A DNA stretch of 64,000 nucleotides from Rheum nobile (taxonomy: Eukaryota > Streptophyta > Magnoliopsida > Caryophyllales > Polygonaceae), in NCBI GenBank assembly GCA_027886185.1, contig WOAB01000583.1, positions 5,146,001 through 5,210,000 of the forward strand. Direction: 5' to 3'. This document shows, piece after piece, positions 32,215-43,602 of this stretch (position 1 is its first letter; every line of letters begins with the position of its first letter). The notes beneath the pieces were generated by a model, which did not search any database, was not told the origin of the DNA, and worked only from the letters and a program-made list of their open reading frames with translations. The position numbers were made by a program, and so were the translations under genes.

Positions 32215-34950
32215 TGTAACACCCCCAATTTATACCGGAGATATTACATGCCAGTGACCTCAGACTTTACCGTCCAAAGTCACCCAGGCTTTTCCAGAAC
32301 GATTAAGCTTAAAAACATAACATAATTACATATTAATTGAAAGATTAAACAACGGAAGACTTTAAATTACACAGCGGAAGACTTTAAAGAGCCAACTTAT
32401 AACATGGCTAAATTATGAAAATACATTGAAATAACACTTTAACAATCTTAAAACACTTAACAGCTTAAAACACTGACTTTTAAATCTTCGTCTGCAAGCT
32501 TGTTATCCTTCAATAGGTTACTTAAACTCCGGGAATCAACTCCTGATGTGCCAAAACGGACGGACGGCACCAACCATGACGATGCAGATAACAAAAATAC
32601 AGTGGGTTAGTCTACTGAATAGACTAGCAAGGGTACAAAGCAGAGTGGTTCGAGTGATCGTGACCGTTTACTATCATTGTCCCTCGAATAATAACCGAAG
32701 GGACGATATATAACCCGGCACTTTCACAGAATGATTTAACAATTAAGATATGCACTGAAGAGAAGACTCCAACTGAAATGAGCCTTATAGGAAATTATGA
32801 CAACTGCTAGGGAACATTAAAGTTACACACACCAATGATTTAAAAGTTGACTGAGATGCTTCAGTTCACAACCAACCTCATCGCATACATCGAATCCAGA
32901 TTGAAAAAAGAACGTACTATGATCAAAGTCGAGACGAGTTTTCCTAGTTGCACTATAACTTAGCTGCACTACTCGCCAAAGGTTTATTAATCATGTGCAC
33001 TCGGGCACATATCTTATTTAATTACAAAACACACTTTACTGGAACACGTTAATGTTATTAAGAGCGGCACACAACTTAAATCTCAGGGTGACAATCATGT
33101 CGACCCAAATTAACATAACACACAAACACACACACGCACGCGCACACGCGAGGCTTAACATTATTCCGAGAACAACGGAGTTATTATTACACAGGGTGAT
33201 CTTACGTTCACCCAGATTACACTGCCACAGTGCTTACACTTTAATTTACAGGATGACAGTTACGTCCACCCCAATTGCACTAGCTAAGTGCTTAATACAC
33301 AGGACTACAATTATGCTCATCCAATGGCGCTTGCAAGGCGCTTAAACACTTCAGATCCTTAAAGGTGGATAAGAAGCATAGGTCATGACCCTTAAATTAT
33401 TATCCGGAAATTAATCCGAGGAGTATTATGATTTAAAGAAACGACAAATCCTTACTTGGATTAGCGTTCCTACGAACATTAAGTTATAAAGAAACGACTA
33501 ATCCTTACTTGGATTAGCGTTCCTACGAACACTCGTGTTAACTAAACAGTCTAACACAACAATTAATCACATTAAAGCCATCCATGCAATCAACTTAAAC
33601 ATAGCGATAATAGAAACAACTAATCCTTACTTGGAGTAGTTTTCCTATTAACCCGTATGCTATTCTAGCATTAAGATTAAATTCACAATAATACCATCAC
33701 GGTAATTATCACTTATAATAGCGTTGTTCTAACAGATATACAACCTATTATAACATTACTTTAATCACGCTTATTTATGAAATTAGTTCCCAAGCCAAAA
33801 CAACAGTTCACTCTAATTTAATTAACAATTAAATAATTGATAATTAATGAAACATGGAATGATTAAGCAAGAGCGAACCGCCACTTGCCTTAATCCGTAG
33901 ATCTGGAACAAAGCAGAGACAACGGGATTCCGGGCTCGACACAGGTATAGCTCCGACAGCACAATGACCTTCGAGTCGACCCATAAGGAAACCCTAAGTT
34001 AGATCCGACATAAACTAGTACGAATCTAAGGAAAGACGAAAGAAATTGAAAGGAACGAGTCCATAATGACGACTACCAAGACCAAGCCAACAAAGGGGCT
34101 TCTGGCCACTGGCAGCGGTCGCCGTGTTCATCACGGCGGTCGCCGTGAAGAACGGCGGCCAACAGAACGGCGAGAAAACTCACCAAAACACACACGAGGG
34201 TCACTCCTTTGGCCTGGCTTTGGGTTCAGACCTCCACTAAGCTTCCAAAGGGACCTCTAGGCTTCAGGAAAACACACCAACAACACCGGCGATTGCTCCA
34301 AAGAACTCCGGCGAGGGCAAGCTTTTCCGGCGAGACAAAATCTGAGATTGAGCTTCTGATTTTGTGTGAAATCCGATTCCCTAAGCCTCTCCTTTTATAG
34401 CCACAGATCGAGGGAGCACAATGATGGCTAGGAGGGCGTCGTGGCGGGGTTAAAACGGCGATGTCAGACGTTCGCCGGCGACCTTCGGGCAAGGACCTCC
34501 GGACAATAACGACGGCGGGCGCCGTCATCAATGCGGCGGGCGCCGCCATTAATACGGCGGGCGCCGCCATTAATACGGCGGGCGCCGCCATTAATACGGC
34601 GGGCGCCGCCATAGATCTGGCGTCCCCAGCTAGGAGAAGACTCGGCTGCTCCTCGAGCCTTGCGACGGCGGGCGCCGCCATACCCACGGCGGGCGCCGCC
34701 ACCCTGGCTTCGCCTCCTCAGCTCTTAGACGAAACGATGTTAACCCGGGATAAAATTATCGTACGCGAACGAGTAATTAACATCCAAAGTACGTCGTCTG
34801 TATTTTATTTCACTGAGAAAAATAATACAGAGATATAGCACATTACAGAATGTCTCCAACTTTCTGAATTAAATCCGACGTACTAAACGGGTGTTCGGGA
34901 AAATTCCAAAAATTCCCAAAATAATCCTTACAGAATTACGGGGTATCACA
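32215..34950 (-). repeat. Element B 3' LTR
   Basis: 2736 bp, on the minus strand from TGTGATACCCCG (34950) to GGGGGTGTTACA (32215). It contains a CACACACACG run at about 33120-33150, three related TCCTTACTTGGATTAGCG phrases near 33450-33640, and GC-rich hairpin repeats at 34090-34160 and 34514-34700. ORFs inside (33052-33345, 34226-34702, 34461-34838) are products of these repeats. Confidence 0.95.
34514..34700. repeat. 21-bp GC-rich hairpin repeats, 3' LTR of B
   Basis: GGCGG-GCG-CCGCC (5-bp stem, 3-nt loop) starts at 34514, 34535, 34556, 34577 and 34598, exactly every 21 bp with ATTAATAC-type linkers; the first copy has one altered base. Two more copies start at 34667 and 34688. A related hairpin, CACGGCG-GT-CGCCGTG, lies near 34133. 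Confidence 0.95.
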
Positions 34951-34967
34951 TCACCTCCCCCTTAAAA
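34951..34967 (-). promoter_or_regulatory. Element B polypurine tract
   Basis: Minus strand TTTTAAGGGGGAGGTGA directly before the 3' LTR. Confidence 0.9.
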
Positions 34968-35779
34968 TAAGTTTTGACCCCGAAACTTGCATTAAGCCAA
35001 TGAGGATACTGCCTCAACACCAATCTTACCACCTGGATCCAACATCCTTAATCACTTCATCCTTGAAATGGATCACCAGAGATATTATTCTTAATTCCTT
35101 AGGACATCATACTGAAAATGATTCATCCGCCTCAAAGCTTATGGCACAACTCACGCATGAGAGATAGCTCCTGATCTCTCTGAACAAAACTCTACAAGCT
35201 CATTCCCTTTCCTTAAGAAATCTCGGAAGAACTCAATGTATGAGATAACGCTTACCACAGTACTCCTTAGATGCGTAGACAATTCTCCTTACTGAATCTT
35301 TAATACATCGGGATCATCAACATATCCCATCCTTACTGCAACCTTTCCTCTCAACATGACCGCTCCACAACTTAATCTTCCTCAAAGAGTTGCATCCGTT
35401 CTTATAGATGACATACTCTATGTATGAAGTAGAATATTAGGAGTGGATTTAGATTTAAATAACAGAGTCGACCTTGGGATTAACCACAAGGGACGAACAT
35501 CTAAGTTGTCCACAAAACTCCACCACCATAAGTTCGACAGTCCTTATCCTTACTTGGCATAAGCTGTTCTCGACACTTACGGGGTTTCGTATGAATAACT
35601 AATTCGTACTGATAACGCATTCAGAAATTTTCCAAAACAAGGAAACACTTCATTATCGTTAAACATTACATTAACTGACAAAAGTTGAACAACCATTTCA
35701 CGATGCTATGAAGATTATCGACACACGTCGTTACTCCTTAATCTTACAAAAAGACTTAGCACCGATACAACTTAATGGA
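34968..35779 (-). mobile_element. Element B: spacer between gag and PPT
   Basis: About 800 bp without ORF or pol motif. Parts match element A at about 5250-5760 (for example GGATTAACCACAAGGGACGAAC against GTTTAACCATGTAGGGAACGAAC). Confidence 0.7.
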
Positions 35780-37102
35780 TCAGGGTTCTTCTCCGTTGGC
35801 TTGGCTCATTACAAAGAGTCGTTTCCCTTGGCCTGAAGACCCCATATGCGCTTTGCCTTTATTACGAGCCATGGACTGCTCATGAGTAGATACCACTGGC
35901 CTTGGGTTCTGCCCACCTCCAACATTTGACGCCTGATAAGACTGCATTGGTCCCTGACCCTTCAGTCTGCAGTATGTTTTTATGTGGCCTTCTCTTCCAC
36001 AATTATGACATACTCTCTTGTCCTTTTGGCAATTAAAACTTTTATGCCCAGCTTCACCGCAGTTGTGGCACTGAATTACTCCGCTGCTCCAACCTGAGCC
36101 TCTAGCAGAGTCAGACTGAGTTGTCTCGGTCTTAGCACGACCAGACTTCTCAAACTTGGTAGGCGATGCCGGTCGTTTGAATGAACCAACCTGGCGATCT
36201 TGTTGCCCACTCTTTCCCTTAACTTGCTTCTCCCGTTTAAGGGCAGACTCCTCCAATGTGACTTCTGTCTTGAAGGTTGCATCCACATATTGTTCTAACG
36301 TAGAACAACCATGACGCAACATTAGAGGCTTGATCTCTGGATTCATCCACCCATGGAAGTACCAGATCTTTTGCTCCTCGGTTGACACCTCAGGTCCAGC
36401 GTACTACATCAAGTGATTGAACTTAGCTGCGAGCTCAGTCACCTTTAACCCATCAGTCTGCGGGTACAGAAATTCCTTATGCTTCTCCTCCCTCATAGCT
36501 CGGGAAAAGAAACGATCGGTCATCTTGGTTTTGAACATGCTCCAATTCAGCTCGGGATGGTCAGCCAGACCGGTGCTCTCCCACCATTCGCTAGCCACAT
36601 CCTTGAGTTGAAGGGAGGCGATGTGCACTTTTCCAGCCTCAGTGCAATTAATGTTCCGGAGCAACCGTTCCATATGTGAGAACCAATAGGTCACCCTGAT
36701 CGGTTCTCCAGTACCGTCATAGCTGTCGGGCCTCATTGAACTCACGGCTTTTAACGCTTGCCCGTAAGATCCTCTGTCCCTAACAACATTGATCCGTGGT
36801 ACTTGCTCCACTGACTCCTGAACTTCAGGAATAGCCTGAGGAACTGGACCGCCTTGTGTTTGTGGTGCAACTGGTCGCATAACATCTGTGATTGCCTGCA
36901 TGACAATTCCTCGAATTGCCTCCACTGCTGCAGCATCAAACAACATCGGAGCGTTGGCCTGAGCTTGGCCATTGCCTCCCTGGTTATTGTTAGAAGCAGC
37001 CTCACGCTCTTCCCTTTGATTAGCGGCGCTCCTCAGAATCAACCTTGGTTCAGCACCAGCATGGGTTGTGTTCCTTGTGTTCACCATCTTATGGTGAATC
37101 AT
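35780..37102 (-). pseudogene. Element B gag, split by one in-frame stop
   Basis: The first part (37102-36404, 232 residues) has an N-terminal low-complexity region and the retrotransposon gag core: SMRPDSYDGTGEP, YWFSHMERLL and ASEWWEST, typical of Ty3/gypsy capsid-type domains. A TAG at 36404-36406 interrupts it. The same frame resumes and from 36388 runs to 35780 with WYFHGWMNPEIK and two CCHC knuckles, CHNCGEAGHKSFNC and CHNCGREGHIKTYC. The whole would be about 440 codons. No protease or polymerase follows. It is a recent pseudogene or a readthrough product; the former is simpler. Confidence 0.9.
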
Positions 37103-37646
37103 AACGTTACTTTAGAACTTATCCAACTTAATTATGACACCCTAGTCAAATACGTCATGATACAGGTTATAGGGGTCCAAACTAATAACTTTATATTAGT
37201 CTGACTATCCTTCACTGTTAACTGCAAGAACGATCTTCTTCTGCTCACTAGAGACTGAGAACCTGAGAGAAATGTCAACCTTTAAATGACATCAATCCCT
37301 AGAATAGACAATATTCCTAAGAATGGATCTAAGGAATAAGTAATACTTGAAGCTTGCAGAGGTTTGAAACCACTTATTAACAACCTCACTTTCAAACTTC
37401 AGACCTTTAAACTTGCTTATAACACAACACTTTTATAAACCAATTTATGAATAGCATTTGAAATCCAAAATGCTAAATCCTTTAATATTAAATCACCGAG
37501 TTACTTATAACTCTTAACATTGAAATTCTCAAAATTTCTTTTTAAATACAAACCAGGCTTGAAAATAGTTTCAAAATTAATTTTCGAAAATTCTCAAACC
37601 TAACAATAGGCCAAGAATTTTAAAACCATTGCTCTGATACCATAAC
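37103..37646 (-). mobile_element. Element B: leader with primer-binding site
   Basis: Leader DNA similar to A and C. The primer-binding site at 37631-37642 reads TGGTATCAGAGC on the minus strand, an exact match to the complement of initiator tRNA-Met, 4 nt from the LTR. Confidence 0.9.
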
Positions 37647-40398
37647 TGTAACACCCCCAATTTATACCGGAGATATTACATGCCAGTGACCTCAGACTTT
37701 ACCGTCCAAAGTCACCCCAGGCTTTTCCAGAACGATTAAGCTTAAAAACATAACATAATTACATATTAATTGAAAGATTAAACAACGGAAGACTTTAAAT
37801 TACACAATGGAAGACTTTAAAGAGCCAACTTATAACATGGCTAAATTATGAAGATATATTGAAATAACACTTTAACAATCTTAAAACACTTAACAACTTA
37901 AAACACTGACTTTTAAATCTTCGTCTGCAAGCTTCTTATCCTTCAATAGGTTACTTAAACTCCGGGAATCAACTCCTGATGTGCCGAAACGGACGGACGA
38001 CACCAACCATGATGATGCAGATAACAAAAATACAGCGGGTTAATCTACTGAATAGACTAGCAAGGGTACAAAGCAGAGTGGTTCGAGTGATTGTGACCGT
38101 TTACTATCATTGTCCCTCGAATAATAACCGAAGGGACGATATATAACCCGACACTTTCACGGAATGATTTAACAATTAAGATATGCACTGAAGAGAAGAC
38201 TCCAACTGAAATGAGCCTTATAGAAAATTATGACAACTGCTAAGGAACATTAAAGTTACACACACCAATGATTTAAAAGTTGACTGAGATGCTTCAGTTC
38301 ACAACCAACCTCATCGCATACAGCGAATCCAGATTGAAAAGAGAACGTACTATGATCAAAGTCGAGACGAGTTTTCCTAGCTGCACTATAACTTAGCTGC
38401 ACTACTCGCCAAAGGTTTATTAATCATGTGCACTCGGGCACATATCTTATTTAATTACAAAACACACTTTATTGGAACACGTTAATGTTATTAAGAGTGG
38501 CACACAACTTAAATCTCAGGGTGACAATCATGTCGACCCAAATTAACACAACACACACACACACACACGCACACGCGAGGCTTAACATTATTCCGAGAAC
38601 AATGGAGTTATTATTACACAGGGTGATCTTACGTTCACCCAGATTACACTGCCACAGTGCTTACACTTTAATTTACAGGATGACAGTTACGTCCACCCCA
38701 ATTGCACTAGCTAAGTGCTTAATACACAGGACTGTAATTATGCTCATCCAATGACGCTTGCAAGGCGCTTAAACACTTCAGATCCTTAAAGGTGGATAAG
38801 AAGCATAGATCATGACCCTTAAATTATTATCCGGAAATTAATCCGAGGAGTATTATGATTTAAAGAAACGACAAATCCTTACTTGGATTAGCGTTCCTAC
38901 GAATATTAAGTTATAAAGAAACGACTAATCCTTACTTGGATTAGCGTTCCTACGAACACTCGTGTTAACTAAATAGTCTAACACAACAATTAATCACATT
39001 AAAGCCATCCATGCAATCAACTTAAACATAGCGATAATAGAAACAACTAATCCTTACTTGGAGTAGTTTTCCTATTAACCCGTATGCTATTCTAGCATTA
39101 AGATTAAATTCACAATAATACCATCACGGTAATTATCACATATAATAGCTTTGTTCTAACAGATATACAACCTATTATAACATTACTTTAATCACGCTTA
39201 TTTATGAAATTAGTTCCCAAGCCAAAACAACAGTTCACTCCAATTTAATTAACAATTAAATAATTGATAATTAATGAAACATGGAATGATTAAGCAAGAG
39301 CGAACCGCCACTTGCCTTAATCCGCAGATCTGGAACAAAGCAGAGACAACGGGATTCCGGGCTCGACACAGGTATAGCTCCGACAGCACAACGACCTTCG
39401 AGTCGACCCATAAGGAAACCCTAAGTTAGATCCGACATAAACTAGTACGAATCTAAGGAAAGACGAAAGAAATTGAAAGGAACGAGTCCATAACGACGAC
39501 TACCAAGACCAAGCCAACAAAGGGGCTTCTGGCCACTGGCAGCGGTCGCCGTGTTCATCACGGCGGTCGCCGCCAAGAACACGGCGGTCGCCGTGAAGAA
39601 CGGCGGCCAACAGAACGGCGAGAAAACTCACCAAAACACACACGAGGGTCACTCCTTTGGCCTGGCTTTGGGTTCAGACCTCCACTAAGCTTCCAAAGGG
39701 ACCTCTAGGCTTCAGGAAAACACACCAACAACACCGGCGATTGCTCCAAAGAACTCCGGCGAGGGCAAGCTTTTCCGGCGAGACAAAATCTGAGATTGAG
39801 CTTCTGATTTTGTGTGAAATCCGATTCCCCAAGCCTCTCCTTTTATAGCCACAGATCGAGGGAGCACAATGATGGCTAGGAGGGCGTCGTGGCGGGGCTA
39901 AAACGGCGATGTCAGACGTTCGCCGGCGACCTTCGGGCAAGGACCTCCGGACAATAACAACGGCGGGCGCCATCATAAATGCGGCGGGCGCCGCCATCAA
40001 TGCGACGGGCGCCGTCATTAATACGGCGGGCGCTGCCATAGACCTGGCGTCCCCAGCTAGGAGAAGACTCGGCTGCTCCTCGAGCCTTGCGACGGCGGGC
40101 GCCGCCATACCCACGGCGGGCGCCGCCATACCCACGGCGGGCGCCGCCACCCTGGCTTCGCCTCCTCAGCTCTTAGACGAAACGATGTTAACCCGGGATA
40201 AAATTATCGTACGCGAACGAGTAATTAACATCCAAAGTACGTCGTCTGTATTTTATTTCACTGAGAAAAATAATACAGAGATATAGCACATTACAGAATG
40301 TCTCCAACTTTCTGAATTAAATCCGACGTACTAAACGGGTGTTCGGGAAAATTCCAAAAATTCCCAAAATAATCCTTACAGAATTACGGGGTATCACA
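37647..40398 (-). repeat. Element B 5' LTR
   Basis: 2752 bp, near-identical to 32215-34950. Differences include one extra CGGCGGTCGCCG-type unit at about 39565-39590, loss of a few CA repeats near 38550, and redistribution of the 21-bp hairpin repeats. As the 5' LTR in minus orientation it would carry the element's promoter, but no TATA box could be assigned with confidence. Confidence 0.95.
39962..40148. repeat. 21-bp GC-rich hairpin repeats, 5' LTR of B
   Basis: Four copies start at 39962, 39983, 40004 and 40025, and three at 40094, 40115 and 40136, all at 21-bp spacing. The other LTR has five and two. Single-base variants such as GACGGGCGCCGTC keep the hairpin by paired changes. Confidence 0.9.
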
Positions 40399-40403
40399 TA
40401 GTG

Positions 40404-42252
40404 AATGGATCATACAGACAAGCAGCAGAGGCATCATGTGCATGCTCCCACATGAGAAATACTGGAGGCAACGGTGACGCCTCTGATAGGGCCATCTACA
40501 AAAGAATGGAGAACGTATTCACTTGCCTAGTTAACGAGTTTAAATAATCAATAAAAAATGATTAAATGATTAGTACCATACCGAAACAAAATGACTCTCC
40601 TTCTGAACATGGCAGATGCATATCGTCTTAAGCTTAGCTCCCCTGGGATGATGTGGAACCGCTTGCAAAGGCAAGAAAGTAGCGTTTATACCACCCACCA
40701 CGACAACTGCACAATTGAATGCAGAAGCGACCAGACAACCCATATCTGGAAGCACCATCCAAGTCTTCTATGGGGCCATCACATCGTCAAACCATGTAAG
40801 TTGTTTCAGTACTGTATCCAGCGTCGTCGGAAAGAGGCAAGTCTTTTCATACAATTCCCAAATTTCTTTCACCTTATCAATCATGGATTGTCGGACGATC
40901 CTCCATTGTTCCTGCCCGATGCCTATTTGATCTGCAATGGCTCGGTATCTAGAGTTTCCATCATCAACAATATCAAAGTAACCATTCATGTGTTCGTGCA
41001 TACACGACGAAACTATATCAATATACGGTTCAAAGTATTTAATGAAGGACTGTGTAGCATGAAAAGGTGGTGGAAACATTTGACCCACTGGATTCTTGGG
41101 AGCTCTAACCTGAGATGGCCTCAAAGGAGTGGTAGGAGCTGTAGGACTTGGTCAAGGTGTACTAGTGGGCTTTGGTGGCCTACCTCGTTGCTTCTTGGGA
41201 GGTGTCCCTTCCATCTCTTTGTCTGTGTACTCCCATGAAGAAGGATGTCTTTTAGTGCTATCTTTGTTTGAAGCTCCCATTGGCCGTCCCTTATGCCTCA
41301 CAATAGCAGGCTCTAGTAGACTGGTCCTCTCGGGGTGAGCAATGTCGTAAAGTCGCGAGATACATTTTTCTTGATCATCTGCTGACAGATTGGGGAACTG
41401 ATCCGTATAAAATTGATCCATCAAAGATCCCGTGACTTTGCGCTTCACCTCAGCCTCACCTTCGTCTTGCACTTTTGACAAACTCAATCGTCTCCAAAAC
41501 GGATGCAACGTTGAAGGCTTAATAGGGATTAAACTCGTCACATATCTAGCGATGTCATGCACACACGACAATCCTTCTCTCACCCTCATCTGACATGTGC
41601 AGGTACTGTCATAAAACGGATTTTCCCCTTTTCTATATTCCTCAGTCAAGCGGTCAAGTGCAACCTTAGATACTTTGTACTTTAATAACTTGAAAACATC
41701 AGCCCTTGTAACAAGCGTCATCATGTTTTGTGCACTCTCGTTGAAGGTCCCCTTGATTTCCTTAACTTGGTTACCCATCTTTGAATGATATTGACCGAAT
41801 ATCGTGTCTAGACTGTCATGTGGAGTAGTCAAGAAGCCTTTCAAACTAGAGTGTGCTCCTTCAACCCTATATTTAGTACAAAAGAGTTTAAAGTTTGATC
41901 ATACGAGACCTTTCTGTTATCTGCATAATATGTACGTCACGTATGGTTGCTCTTCATACGTGACGGATGAAACTATTTCATCCGTCACGTATGGATGCTC
42001 TTCATACGTGACATATGAAACTCTTTTGTTCGTCACGTGTGGATGCTCTTCCTACGCGACGAATGAAACTCTTTCGTCCGTCAAGTGTGGATGGATTCAA
42101 CATGTGACAGACCACTTATGCATATAACAGAAACAGAAAGCTATGCAGATAACAGAATGCCCCCAAAATATAACAAATGAGAATACAGTACAGATTAGAC
42201 AATGCACTAACCTGTTTGTCGTTGATGTTCCAAGCGTGAAAATAGTATCTGT
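40404..42252 (-). pseudogene. Transposase-OTU gene: C-terminal half with SWIM finger and OTU-like domain
   Basis: Exon at 42252-42212 (RYYFHAWNINDKQ), intron 42211-41867, exon 41866-40582, intron 40581-40496, exon 40495-40404. The long exon starts VEGAHSSLKGFL, typical of MULE transposases, then a SWIM zinc finger (CTCQMRVREGLSCVH), then a Pro/Lys/Arg-rich linker, then an OTU cysteine-protease-like domain: DIVDDGNSRYRAIADQIGIG and, near its end, SHFVS. In active OTU proteases the residue after DGN is the catalytic Cys; here it is Ser. The histidine is kept. In-frame stops occur at 41152-41154 (TGA) and 40768 (TAG). Such proteins act in the nucleus on element ends; the OTU role is unknown. Confidence 0.85.
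41935..42110. repeat. 24-bp repeat cluster 4, inside a transposase intron
   Basis: Seven to eight 24-bp units in alternating form from 41935: CGTCACGTATGGTTGCTCTT, then CGTGACGGATGAAACTATTT, and so on, making a 48-bp higher-order unit. Adjacent cores form longer inverted repeats: CATACGTGACGGATG against CATCCGTCACGTATG. The whole array lies within intron 42211-41867. Confidence 0.9.
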
Positions 42253-43594
42253 CAGGCCCGTCCAATGCATTTTGGGGACCCTGTTCTAAAATAAATTTTG
42301 AGGCCCTAATAATAAAAGCTATTAGAAGAATTTGTTCACTAAAATTTACCATTATTGAATTAAATCTTCATTTATTTTTATCTTTACATCCAGGTTCATA
42401 TTTTTTTAACTCTTGAAGACATAACTAAATTTTTTAGAAGAATAACAAGACAATTAAATAGCGAGACAACCTGAAAATTATTTTAAATTGAATCGTTTAT
42501 GCTTCAAATGTGTAAACAGTAAAACACAAAATTGATAAACTTATCTATTTTAGCATATTAGATATTAGAATAATTAGATAATAGAGCCAAGCATACAAAA
42601 GAAGAAAAATGTTTATTAAAATCAGTCTGCCATAACCTTAAGCTTGACCAAGAGAAACGAAGGGATGGATTCAAATAATTGAACAAATCACAACCTTGAA
42701 TTCTTTAGCAGGAGAAACAAAGGAATAGAATAGAAATTGGGTTGTCATAACCATTATAAATTGATTAAATCAATGAAAGGATACAGAGGAAGGGATAAAA
42801 TCATAAAAAATTAATTTGTTCACAAACTACAAAGAGGAGTTACTGGAAAGAAAAAATTGAGTCAAGCAAGTAGCAACAAAAGAATCAAGTCCAGTATTCT
42901 ACTGGTTCGGTCGTTCCACTAGTCCGCATCCCCGATCTGTACAAGTATCAAAAACCCAATTTTTTTCCACACCAGTCAAGACCCCTTCTTCTGAAATTCA
43001 ATATCAAAACCCAATTTTTTCCCCTAAATTATAGAGTAATCTCAGTACCCTAAATTTATCCCCAAAACTATAATTGACAGCATCAGGTTAAAGAAAGGAA
43101 CTGAAAGTACTCAATTGACTAAAAAAATAAAAAATAACTTACCTTTCATCCAATTGCAAATCAGATTAGTTGATTTTGGTGCTTGCCGCTTGTCACTTAA
43201 ATAGTGAAATTAAGAGAAAGGACTGGAGAAATATGAACAAGTTTCTTTCCATTCAAAGAATAACTCCAATACAGCTCGTCAAACTCGAATAAATTGAAGA
43301 TCCGAGCGGATGAGAACCATAGAATTAAAAGGTGTGGGGTTGTGGAAGAGAAGAAAAATGGGAAAGAAAACCAGAAGCGTGATTTGCTTCCATTAATTTC
43401 TAGATGTGATTTTAAGAAGAGTGCAGGAGAGGAGGCGTTGGAAAGATGAATTATACCCTGCAACAGAGACGACTAATTAACGTAATTTCCCAAAAACTAA
43501 TATACTTAATATAACACTTAAAAATTATGGGGCCCCATAAAATTTGGGGGCCCTATTCCATTGAGCTCTTTGAACAGCCCAATGGACGGGCCTG
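42253..43594. mobile_element. hAT-type element inserted in the transposase-OTU gene
   Basis: Terminal inverted repeats CAGGCCCGTCCAATG...CATTGGACGGGCCTG up to small changes, with perfect 8-bp target duplication GTATCTGT (42245-42252 and 43595-43602). The subterminal DNA has further inverted similarity (TTTTGGGGACCCTG against GGGCCCCCAAATTTTATGGGG). It is 1342 bp with no transposase, so non-autonomous. The outermost CAGG fits hAT ends. Confidence 0.9.
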
Positions 43595-43602
43595 GTATCT
43601 GT

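Larger units (their letters stand above)
32215..40398 (-). mobile_element. Element B: complete gag-only LTR retrotransposon (TR-GAG type)
   Basis: The element is 8184 bp, with two LTRs, primer site, polypurine tract, and perfect 5-bp target duplication TAGTG (32210-32214 and 40399-40403). The internal region is only 2696 bp and encodes gag alone. LTR ends (TGTAACACCCCC...GGTATCACA on the plus strand) and the pre-PPT AGTTTCGGGGTCAAAACTT resemble Tekay/Del-type chromoviruses. With no pol it must have been mobilised by a relative. The LTRs differ by relatively few substitutions and by repeat-number changes, so insertion was fairly recent. Confidence 0.95.

Noticed and set aside
34226..34838. Ala/Pro-rich ORFs on both strands in B's LTR, repeated at 39674-40286
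   Set aside because: They are translations of the 21-bp GC-rich repeats and lie in an LTR; both strands being open points to composition, not coding.
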